Of a stretch of 64,000 nt of DNA, positions 15,344 through 22,666 are shown one piece after another. Within the stretch, counting starts at the first letter, position 1. The number at the start of each line of letters is the position of its first letter. The stretch lies in NCBI RefSeq assembly GCF_003028855.1, contig NZ_CP028324.1, forward strand, positions 124,001 to 188,000, written 5' to 3'. Below the pieces are notes generated by a model that searched no databases, had not been told where the DNA came from, and saw only the letters and a list, made by a program, of their open reading frames with translations. The stretch comes from Pseudoduganella armeniaca (GTDB lineage Bacteria; Pseudomonadota; Gammaproteobacteria; Burkholderiales; Burkholderiaceae_D). Position numbers and translations under genes: made by a program.

Positions 15344-16458
15344 TGACCGAACACCAGCGCTCGGGGCCGATCGTATGGTCCGGCATCATCGCCGCCACCT
15401 GCGTGCTGCTGTACCTGTTGCAGCAGGTGCTGTGGCTGTCGGTGCCGTTCCTGGTCGGGATCATCCTGTACTACATGCTGCTCTCGCCCATGCAGCGGCT
15501 GCTGCGCATGGGCTATTCGCGCAATACCGCCGCGCTGATCGTCGGGGCCGGGTTCCTGCTGTTCCTGCTGCTGGCCGTGCTGGCGATGATCGCCTGGATC
15601 CCGGCGCCGTCCACCACATGGCATGAGATGCCCTCCCGCTACCTGTCGGCCGGCATGCGCTTCCTGCGCAATATGATGGGGGCGCTCGAGGATCAATTCC
15701 CATTCCTGCAGCCGGCCCACCTGGGCGACTCGATGAACGCCAGCCTGGCCAGCTACACGCGCGGCTTCGTCAAGCGCCACCTGACCGACGTGCTGATGGC
15801 AGCGGCAGCCTGGGTGCCGTCGCTGCTGCTGGCGCCGTTCCTGACGTTCTTCTTCCTGCGCGACGGCCGCCGCTTCAAGCGCTTCCTTGCGCGTGCCGTG
15901 CCGAACGCATTTTTTGAAAAGACGCTGTACCTGCTGCACGAGGTGGACCAGACGGCGCGCCGCTATTTCCACGGCATGCTGAAGCTGACCATTATCGACA
16001 CGCTCGTGCTGTCGGTCGGGCTGTGGGCGATCGGCATGAAAGCGGCGCTGGTGCTGGGCTTTATTGCGGCCGTGCTGGCGTGGGTGCCCTATGTCGGCTC
16101 GATCGCCGGCTGCCTGCTGGTGGTACTGGTGGCCGCGGCCGATGCGCCGGACAACAATATGATGGCCTACAGCGCAATCTTCGTCTTCATCGCGGCGCGC
16201 CTGCTGGACGACTTCATCTTCATGCCGATGACCCTGGGCCGCAGCCTGCGCATCCATCCGCTGGTGACGGTGCTGATGATCTTCATCGGCGGCGCCCTGG
16301 CCGGCGTGACGGGGCTGATGCTGGTGCTGCCGCTGCTGGGCGTGGTGATGGTGGTCGGCGAAACGATCGGCGTGCTCGTCACCGATGCCCGCCTGCAAGC
16401 CAGGCACCGCTACGCCCGCGCGCTGCGCGTAAAACAGGCCAGCAACGACCTGAAATAA
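15343..16458 (+). CDS. AI-2E/PerM family membrane transporter
   Basis: This 371-residue inner-membrane protein belongs to the AI-2E (PerM/YhhQ-like) exporter family. It has about eight hydrophobic segments, an amphipathic central region (residues 85-150), and the family motif LAPFLTFFFLRDGRRFKR near residue 165. A glycine-rich segment, VPYVGSIAGCLLVVLVA, lies near 250, and FIFMPMTLGRSLRIHPLVTV near 290. Some members export autoinducer-2 or act in Na+/H+ antiport, so the substrate here is open. A GTG directly before the ATG is the alternative start. It overlaps the cyclic-nucleotide-binding gene by one base. It is followed by a bidirectional terminator. Confidence 0.9.
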   Translation: MTEHQRSGPIVWSGIIAATCVLLYLLQQVLWLSVPFLVGIILYYMLLSPMQRLLRMGYSRNTAALIVGAGFLLFLLLAVLAMIAWIPAPSTTWHEMPSRYLSAGMRFLRNMMGALEDQFPFLQPAHLGDSMNASLASYTRGFVKRHLTDVLMAAAAWVPSLLLAPFLTFFFLRDGRRFKRFLARAVPNAFFEKTLYLLHEVDQTARRYFHGMLKLTIIDTLVLSVGLWAIGMKAALVLGFIAAVLAWVPYVGSIAGCLLVVLVAAADAPDNNMMAYSAIFVFIAARLLDDFIFMPMTLGRSLRIHPLVTVLMIFIGGALAGVTGLMLVLPLLGVVMVVGETIGVLVTDARLQARHRYARALRVKQASNDLK

Positions 16459-16499
16459 AGTAAACGGTGACTGTCACTGTTGTAGAACTTCTGGAAGTA

Positions 16500-16525
16500 A
16501 AAACGGGAGCCGAGGCTCCCGTTTT
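16500..16525. terminator. Bidirectional intrinsic terminator between the AI-2E-type gene and ahpF
   Basis: AAAACGGGAGC (16500-16510) and GCTCCCGTTTT (16515-16525) are perfect 11-bp arms with loop CGAG. A-runs and T-runs on both sides allow it to work for both convergent genes. It ends 2 bp before the ahpF stop codon. Confidence 0.88.
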
Positions 16526-16527
16526 GC

Positions 16528-18120
16528 TTACGCCGCGGTGGCGATTTTTTCCTGCTCGGCTTCCACCTCGTCGTCACCCGAGCGGATCAGGTGGTCGAAG
16601 GCGGACAGTGCCGCCGTCGCGCCGGCGCCGACCGCGATGACGATCTGCTTGTACGGCACCGTCGTCACGTCGCCGGCGGCAAACACGCCCGGCACCGACG
16701 TCTGGCCCTTGGCATCGATCTCGATCTCGCCATGCTTGGACAGCGCCACGGTGCCCTTCAGCCACTCCGTGTTCGGCACCAGGCCGATCTGCACGAACAC
16801 GCCTTCCAGCTCCACGCGGTGCAGTTCATTGGTGTTGCGGTCCTTGTACGACAGGCCGTTGACCTTCTTGCCGTCGCCATGGATCTCGGTCGTCTGCGCC
16901 GACAGGATCACGGTGACGTTCGGCAGCGAGCGCAGCTTGCGCTGCAGCACGGCGTCCGCCCGCAGTTCCGCACCGAACTCGATCAAGGTGACGTGCTGGA
17001 CGATGCCGGCCAGGTCGATCGCCGCTTCCACGCCGGAGTTGCCGCCGCCGATCACGGCCACGCGCTTGCCCTTGAACAGCGGGCCATCGCAGTGCGGGCA
17101 GTACGCCACGCCGTGGTTGCGGTATTCCTTCTCGCCCGGCACGTTGATCTCGCGCCAGCGGGCACCCGTCGACAGGATCACGGTCTTCGCCTTCAGCACG
17201 GCACCGGTGGCGGTGTGGACTTCGGCGATGCGGCCCGGCACCAGCTTAATGGCGCGCTGGGTGTTAATGATGTCGACTTCGTATTCCTTGACGTGCTGCT
17301 CCAGGGCGACGGCGAATTTCGGGCCGTCGGTTTCCTTGATGGAGACGAAGTTCTCGATCGCCAAGGTGTCCAGCACCTGGCCGCCGAAACGCTCGGCCAG
17401 CACGCCGGTGTTGATACCCTTGCGGGCGGCGTAGATCGCCGACGCCGCGCCGGCTGGACCGCCGCCGACGATCAGCACGTCGAACACGTCTTTCTTGTTC
17501 AGTTCGGCTGCCTGGCGGGCACCGGCATTGGTGTCCAGCTTGGCCAGGATTTCTTCCACGTTGGTGCGGCCCTGGCCGAAGTGTTCGCCGTTCAGGAACA
17601 TCATCGGCACGGCCATGATCTGGCGGTCCTCGACTTCCTTCTGGAACACACCGCCATCGATCGTCGTCACCTTGATGCGTGGGTTAATCACCGACATCGC
17701 GTTCAGTGCCTGCACCACTTCCGGGCAGTTATGGCACGACAGCGAGATGAAGGTCTCGAATTCGTAATCGCCGTCCAGGTTGCGGATCTGTTCGATCGTC
17801 GCTTCGTCCAGCTTGATCGTGTGGCCGCCCACCTGCAGCAGGGCCAGCACCAGCGAGGTGAACTCATGGCCCATCGGGATGCCGGCAAAACGCACGCCGA
17901 TGTCGCTGCCGGCACGGTTGATCGAGAACGACGGCTTGCGCACGTTGGCGGCGTTGTCCTCGATCACGGTAATCTTGTCGCTCAAGCCTTCGATATCGGC
18001 GAGCAGTTCCTGCATTTCCCGCGCTTTGGCGGAGTCATCCAGCGATGCGACGATCTCAATCGGCTGCACCACTTTTTCCAGATAGGCTTTCAGTTGGGTT
18101 TTGAGATTTGCATCCAGCAT
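16528..18120 (-). CDS. ahpF: Alkyl hydroperoxide reductase subunit F
   Basis: This 530-residue flavoprotein passes electrons from NADH to AhpC and so reduces organic peroxides and H2O2 in the cytoplasm. The N-terminal tandem thioredoxin-fold region carries the redox pair Cys129/Cys132 (SCHNC). The FAD-binding motif VLIVGGGPAGAASA lies near residue 216, the thioredoxin-reductase-type disulfide CPHC at 341-344, and the NADH-binding motif VAVIGGGNSG at 354-363. All four centres are intact. The ATG at 18120 begins the family N-terminus (MLDANLKTQLKAYLE) and has AAAGGA 9 nt upstream. It is downstream of ahpC on the same strand, with a hairpin in the 71-bp gap. Confidence 0.98.
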   Translation of the reverse strand: MLDANLKTQLKAYLEKVVQPIEIVASLDDSAKAREMQELLADIEGLSDKITVIEDNAANVRKPSFSINRAGSDIGVRFAGIPMGHEFTSLVLALLQVGGHTIKLDEATIEQIRNLDGDYEFETFISLSCHNCPEVVQALNAMSVINPRIKVTTIDGGVFQKEVEDRQIMAVPMMFLNGEHFGQGRTNVEEILAKLDTNAGARQAAELNKKDVFDVLIVGGGPAGAASAIYAARKGINTGVLAERFGGQVLDTLAIENFVSIKETDGPKFAVALEQHVKEYEVDIINTQRAIKLVPGRIAEVHTATGAVLKAKTVILSTGARWREINVPGEKEYRNHGVAYCPHCDGPLFKGKRVAVIGGGNSGVEAAIDLAGIVQHVTLIEFGAELRADAVLQRKLRSLPNVTVILSAQTTEIHGDGKKVNGLSYKDRNTNELHRVELEGVFVQIGLVPNTEWLKGTVALSKHGEIEIDAKGQTSVPGVFAAGDVTTVPYKQIVIAVGAGATAALSAFDHLIRSGDDEVEAEQEKIATAA

Positions 18121-18140
18121 GACATTTTTCCTTTCTTGTT

Positions 18141-18166
18141 CGCTGCCGGGCACACGCCCGGCAGCG
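18141..18166 (-). promoter_or_regulatory. Perfect hairpin between ahpC and ahpF
   Basis: CGCTGCCGGGC (18141-18151) and GCCCGGCAGCG (18156-18166) are perfect 11-bp arms with a 4-nt loop. There is no T-run, so it is more likely an RNA processing or 3'-stabilising element, or a partial terminator that keeps AhpC in excess over AhpF, than a full terminator. Confidence 0.65.
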
Positions 18167-18191
18167 TTATTGCTACTTACAGCTTACTGAT

Positions 18192-18755
18192 TTAGATCTT
18201 GCCGACCAGGTCCAGCGACGGGGTCAGGGTGGCAGCGCCTTCCGACCATTTGGCTGGGCAGACTTCGCCTGGGTGGGAAGCGACGTACTGGGCTGCCTTC
18301 ACTTTGCGCAGCAGTTCCGATGCGTCACGGCCGATGCCGTTGTCATGGACTTCCAGCACCTTGATGAAGCCTTCCGGATTGATGACGAAGGTGCCGCGCA
18401 GTGCCAGGCCTTCTTCTTCGATCATGACCTGGAAGTTACGGGACAGCAGGCCGGTCGGGTCGCCGATCAGCGGGTAGTTCACTTTCTTGATGGCGTCCGA
18501 CGTGTCGTGCCATGCCTTGTGGGCGAAGTGGGTGTCGGTCGAGATGCCGTACACTTCCACGCCCAGCTTCTGGAATTCTGCATAGTTGTCAGCCAGGTCT
18601 TCCAGTTCGGTCGGGCAGACGAACGTGAAGTCGGCCGGGTAGAACACGAACACCGACCACTTGCCCTTCAGGGACTCTTCGCTCAGTTCAACGAACTTGC
18701 CAGCGTGGTAAGCGGTAGCTTTGAACGGTTTTACTTGGGTGTTGATCAGGGACAT
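18192..18755 (-). CDS. ahpC: Alkyl hydroperoxide reductase subunit C (peroxiredoxin)
   Basis: This 187-residue typical 2-Cys peroxiredoxin reduces H2O2, organic peroxides and peroxynitrite, and is recycled by AhpF. The peroxidatic Cys47 lies in ADFTFVCPTE and the resolving Cys166 in GEVCPAKW. The length equals that of the enterobacterial AhpC. GAGGAAAA precedes the ATG. The gene is first in an ahpC-ahpF operon. Inverted repeats with ATAG/CTAT halves lie about 100-130 bp upstream and could be a peroxide-sensor operator, although their spacing is not canonical for OxyR. Confidence 0.98.
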   Translation of the reverse strand: MSLINTQVKPFKATAYHAGKFVELSEESLKGKWSVFVFYPADFTFVCPTELEDLADNYAEFQKLGVEVYGISTDTHFAHKAWHDTSDAIKKVNYPLIGDPTGLLSRNFQVMIEEEGLALRGTFVINPEGFIKVLEVHDNGIGRDASELLRKVKAAQYVASHPGEVCPAKWSEGAATLTPSLDLVGKI

Positions 18756-18857
18756 TTGTGTTTTCCTCGTGAGGTTTGTGAATCAATGAGACGTCAGTTT
18801 AGCTAGATCTCGGCTATTTGAAAAATTGATTGTTCTGATGATGTCAATTGAGTTTGA

Positions 18858-18885
18858 CTATCAGAACAGATAGCGAGACGGCTAT
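18858..18885 (-). promoter_or_regulatory. Nested inverted repeats upstream of ahpC (candidate OxyR-like operator)
   Basis: CTATC-N6-GATAG and, sharing its right half, ATAGC-N6-GCTAT make a periodic CTAT/ATAG/CTAT array with 12-bp steps. The half-sites are those of OxyR (ATAG-N7-CTAT), but OxyR uses 11-bp steps. A perfect TTGACA lies between this array and ahpC. The function is inferred from position and half-site sequence only. Confidence 0.45.
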
Positions 18886-18953
18886 TATCGCCGTTTCAAC
18901 GCTTGCAAGCAGGGAGGCGGTTGTGAGAAGCGGGCAAGTACGGCAGAGTGCGC

Positions 18954-19712
18954 TCAGCGCCTTCGCTGCCCCTGGCGGGAGCGCTTGCGCGGCATGCCCT
19001 GGGGAAGGACGGCCAGCAGCACACCGTCGCGCCGCTGCAGCCGCCGCACTGCGGCGGCCTGGGCCAGCGTGGCGCCGATCAGCGCCGCCGACCAGCCCAG
19101 GCCCGGCGCGATCAGGCCGCCCCACGCGATGACGGCCGCCGCGGCCGCGCCAAAGACGTAGCCGGGCGCCACGAGCAGGAACACGACGGCCGCCGCAGTC
19201 ACGGCAACCCGGGTTCGGTCCAGGGAGGGCGCACGGGCATTGGCGCGTTTGGCAAGCTGCCGCGTGAGCGCATCCCAGTCCAGCAGACCCTGCTCACGGT
19301 CGTAGTGCCGCGCCAGCGCTTCCTCGCCGAACGCAAGCCAGCGCGCATGAAAGCGGCGCGCTCCGAGAAAGGCGCCGGCGCCGCCGGCCACGGCCAGCGA
19401 CAGCAGGACAAACCATTTGACGGGCAGGTCCACCTCGTCCATCCACCACAGCGGCAGGATGCCGCACACGAAGAACCACACCAGCGACAGCACGAGACCA
19501 GCCCGCAGCAGCAGTGCATGGGCCAGCCGGTCAGGTTTGAGCAGGCACATTGCGGCCTGGCACGCCGTCAGCAAGGCAGCCGCGCTCAGCGCCAAGCGCC
19601 CTGCTTCGCCTTGCGCGGCAGGCGTGACCAGGTCATCGGCGAGCGCCCAGGCAAGGCCCGCGCCGAACAGGTTCATCAGCGTGACGCAGCCCAGCAGATG
19701 CCATGGCGACAC
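18954..19712 (-). CDS. Integral membrane protein of unknown function
   Basis: I do not recognise the family of this 252-residue protein. It has four hydrophobic segments in the first half (around residues 5-25, 42-58, 68-92 and 100-117), a soluble stretch at 118-168, and two more hydrophobic segments at 170-225. The tail is strongly basic. The segment FFVCGILPLWWMDEVDLPVKW between helices is distinctive. The start is GTG 19712; no good ATG exists before residue 13. It begins 4 bp after the stop codon of the GGDEF/EAL sensor on the same strand, so the two are probably one operon and it may assist that sensor at the membrane. Confidence 0.72.
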   Translation of the reverse strand: MSPWHLLGCVTLMNLFGAGLAWALADDLVTPAAQGEAGRLALSAAALLTACQAAMCLLKPDRLAHALLLRAGLVLSLVWFFVCGILPLWWMDEVDLPVKWFVLLSLAVAGGAGAFLGARRFHARWLAFGEEALARHYDREQGLLDWDALTRQLAKRANARAPSLDRTRVAVTAAAVVFLLVAPGYVFGAAAAAVIAWGGLIAPGLGWSAALIGATLAQAAAVRRLQRRDGVLLAVLPQGMPRKRSRQGQRRR

Positions 19713-19716
19713 CGTG

Positions 19717-22575
19717 TCAACCCGCTGCCGTGTTGGTTACCTGGGCCTGCAGCAGCGCATCGAACTCCTCGACCGGCATCGGCCGCGCGAACAGGTAGCC
19801 CTGGCCGAAGTCGCAGCCGGCGGCGGCCAGCAGGTCGCGCTGTTCCGGCGTTTCCACGCCCTCGGCAATCACGTCCAGGCCCAGCTTGTGCGCCATCACG
19901 ATGATCGCCTCGGACAAGGCCATGTCGCTGGAATCGGGCGCCAGGTTGCGGGTGAAGCTGCGGTCGATCTTCAGGTAGTCGATGTCGAACTTGTTCAGGT
20001 ACGACAGCGACGAATAGCCGGTGCCAAAGTCGTCCAGCGCCACCTGGATGCCGGCATCGCGCAGCTGCAGCAGCTTGTCCGTCACCATCGTGCTGGCGTC
20101 CAGCAGCAGGCCTTCCGTGATTTCCACGACGATCGCCTGGCCCGGCACGTCCAGCTGGCGCAGGGCGCGCAGCCACACGTCGTAGGTGCCGCCCTCGCGC
20201 TGGAATTCGACCGGCGACTGGTTCAGGCTGACCTGGAATTCCGGATGCACGTGCTCGCGCCAGCGCCGCACCCAGCGCAGCGATTCGTCGAACACCCACT
20301 GGCCGATATCGACGATCAGCCCGCTCGATTCGGCCAGCGGAATGAACTCCAGCGGGCTGACCAGCCCGCGCTGCGGATGTTCCCAGCGCAGCAGCGCCTC
20401 GGCCTTGTGGATGATGCCCGTGCCCAGTTCGACGATGGGCTGGAAATACAGTCTCAGCTGCTCGCCCTTGATGGCGCTGCGCAGGTCGTTCGTCAGGCGC
20501 ATCCGGTTCAAGGCCGCCACCTGCAGCGCCGGCGTGAAGTAGCTGAAGCGGTTGCGGCCCGCGCCCTTGGCCGCGTACATGGCCTGGTCCGCGTGCTTCA
20601 GCAGGTCCTCGACGCTGCTGGCGTCGTCCGGATACAGCGTGATGCCGATGCTGGCCGAGACGAATGCCTGTTCCTCGCCCAGCGTGAACGGCGCCAGCAG
20701 GCTGTCGATGATGTTCTGGGCGATCGCTTCGACCCGTTCGGCGTCCTGCAATGCCGGCAGGATGACGGTGAATTCGTCGCCCCCCAGGCGTGCCACGGTA
20801 TCGGATTCGCGCACGCAAGCGCCGATGCGGCGCGCGGCGTCGACCAGCAGCACGTCGCCCTGGTGGTGGCCCAGCGTATCGTTAACTTCCTTGAAATGGT
20901 CGAGGTCGATGAACAGGATCGCGATGCGCGAACCGTCGCGCCGGCTCTTGACGATGTCGTGGTGCAGGCGGTCGAGGAACATGCGCCGGTTCGGCAGCTG
21001 CGTCAGCGGGTCGAAGTTGGCCTGCTGCCAGATCAGCGCTTCCGTTTCCTTCTGGTCCGTCACGTCCTCGATCATGCACAGCTTCAGGCGCGGGCCCGGC
21101 TTGTTGGCATCGACGGGCACGACCGAGGCTTCGACCCACACCGTCGAGCCATCGGCGCGGATCATGCGGAAGGTGCTGCGAAAGCCCGTGATCTCGCGCT
21201 CCTGCAGGCGCTGCATCTGCATGGCGCAGTCCGGCAGGTCTTCCGGATGGATCAGGTCGGTCCACGCGCACGCGGCCATCTGCTCCGGCGTGCGGCCGGC
21301 GATTTCCAGGTAGCGGGGATTGAGGTCGGAGAACGCGCCGGTCACGGTATCGATCAGCGCAATGCCCATCGGCGCCGCCTCGAACATCGTGCGGAAGCGT
21401 TCTTCTCCCTTGCGGATGGCTTCGTCGGCACGGCTGCGCTCGCGTGCCAGCAGCGCCACGTGGACTGCCGCGCCCAGCAGCAGCAACGCGGCCGCCACGC
21501 CCAGGATGCGGTACAGCCAGGCCAGGTTGGGGCCGCTGTCGGTGTTGTACAGGAAGCCGCTGAACGACGCGCCGCGCGGCAGCTGGCCCAGTTCCGTGTA
21601 GACGTCGGCGATGTGCTGCCAGCGGTCCGGGTTCATGTAGCCCACCTCGACCAGCACGGGCTGCACCAGCGGCACCATCTGGCGCGCTTCGTACAGCAGA
21701 TGCTGGCGGTCGTGCTTCCGCGAATATTTTGCCAGGATCAGGTCGGCCATCTCCTCCTGGTGGCTCATCGCGTATTGCCAGCCACGCATGCTGGCGGCCC
21801 GGAACGCTTTTACGCGCGCCGGGTTGGCGCTGATCTCGTGCTCGCTGGTGAACAGGTTGTCGCCGTAGAAATCGATGCCGGCCGTGCGCGGCGAGTAGAT
21901 ATCGTAGGGAAAGCCGGCGCGGTCCAGGTAATCGGGCTCGTTGGTCGTGTAGATCGACATCGCGTCGACCCGGCCCTTGATCAGGTCGTCCGGATTGTAG
22001 CTGTGCTCGACGCGATCGAGGCGCTCCGGCGCCACGCCTTCCTTGCGCAGGTAGGCCACCAGCTCGTCGGCTTGGTTCAGCGTTTCGGCCTGCGGCCCGA
22101 GCATGATCTTGCCGCCGATGATGCGACGCAGGTCGGGCACGCTGCCCTGCTGGCGCATCGCCAGCGCATAGGGGGAATGCTGGAACACGACGGCCAGCAC
22201 GACCACGGGCTTGCCGGCCAGGCGCGACAGCAACAAAGTGCTGCTGCCCGTGCCGAACTGGGCGCGGCCGGAGAGCACCGCCCGCTCCGGCGCATCGCCG
22301 TCGGCACCTTCCAGGATCGTCACGTCCAGGCCGGCATCCCGGTAGAACCCTTTTTCCAGCGCCGCGTAATAGCCGGCGAACTGGAACTGATGCGTGTGCT
22401 TCAGTTGCAGGACGACCTGGTCACGCTGCTGCGCGCCCGCCGCGGTGCTCCAAAGCAAGCAAGCGCCGACCACCAGCAACTGCCGGCCGTGCCTGCGCCA
22501 GCCACCGTCAAGGAACGCGACCAGAGTGGAAGCCACGGCTAAGGATGAGCAGAATGGGCAGGACGGCGCATCCAC
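19717..22575 (-). CDS. Substrate-binding-domain / PAS / GGDEF / EAL c-di-GMP sensor
   Basis: This protein of about 950 residues combines a periplasmic NMT1/THI5-like substrate-binding domain (about 52-320; LKHTHQFQFAGYYAALEKGF is the hallmark), one membrane helix at about 354-376, a PAS domain (392-510), a GGDEF domain and an EAL domain. GGDEF is canonical (RLGGDEF, 596-602) with an intact inhibitory RxxD site at 589-592. EAL is canonical (KAEALLRW, catalytic-loop LDDFGTGYSSL, KIDRSFT). It could therefore make and degrade c-di-GMP in response to a thiamine-precursor-like or other small ligand. The frame opens with GTG at 22575; a start closer to residue 30 would give a cleaner signal peptide, so the exact start is uncertain. 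A small membrane protein follows it. Confidence 0.93.
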   Translation of the reverse strand: MDAPSCPFCSSLAVASTLVAFLDGGWRRHGRQLLVVGACLLWSTAAGAQQRDQVVLQLKHTHQFQFAGYYAALEKGFYRDAGLDVTILEGADGDAPERAVLSGRAQFGTGSSTLLLSRLAGKPVVVLAVVFQHSPYALAMRQQGSVPDLRRIIGGKIMLGPQAETLNQADELVAYLRKEGVAPERLDRVEHSYNPDDLIKGRVDAMSIYTTNEPDYLDRAGFPYDIYSPRTAGIDFYGDNLFTSEHEISANPARVKAFRAASMRGWQYAMSHQEEMADLILAKYSRKHDRQHLLYEARQMVPLVQPVLVEVGYMNPDRWQHIADVYTELGQLPRGASFSGFLYNTDSGPNLAWLYRILGVAAALLLLGAAVHVALLARERSRADEAIRKGEERFRTMFEAAPMGIALIDTVTGAFSDLNPRYLEIAGRTPEQMAACAWTDLIHPEDLPDCAMQMQRLQEREITGFRSTFRMIRADGSTVWVEASVVPVDANKPGPRLKLCMIEDVTDQKETEALIWQQANFDPLTQLPNRRMFLDRLHHDIVKSRRDGSRIAILFIDLDHFKEVNDTLGHHQGDVLLVDAARRIGACVRESDTVARLGGDEFTVILPALQDAERVEAIAQNIIDSLLAPFTLGEEQAFVSASIGITLYPDDASSVEDLLKHADQAMYAAKGAGRNRFSYFTPALQVAALNRMRLTNDLRSAIKGEQLRLYFQPIVELGTGIIHKAEALLRWEHPQRGLVSPLEFIPLAESSGLIVDIGQWVFDESLRWVRRWREHVHPEFQVSLNQSPVEFQREGGTYDVWLRALRQLDVPGQAIVVEITEGLLLDASTMVTDKLLQLRDAGIQVALDDFGTGYSSLSYLNKFDIDYLKIDRSFTRNLAPDSSDMALSEAIIVMAHKLGLDVIAEGVETPEQRDLLAAAGCDFGQGYLFARPMPVEEFDALLQAQVTNTAAG

Positions 22576-22666
22576 AGATTGTACTGCCTTCCACGGCTGG
22601 GCTGCGCCGGGTGTGGCTTCCCAGCATCAGGCATGCCGGGATTGCAGCATTTGCCAGGTGGCGGCC

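Noticed and set aside
18756..18953. A canonical OxyR site with 11-bp steps at 18858-18885
   Set aside because: The strong half-sites here step by 12 bp, so I list it as OxyR-like only.
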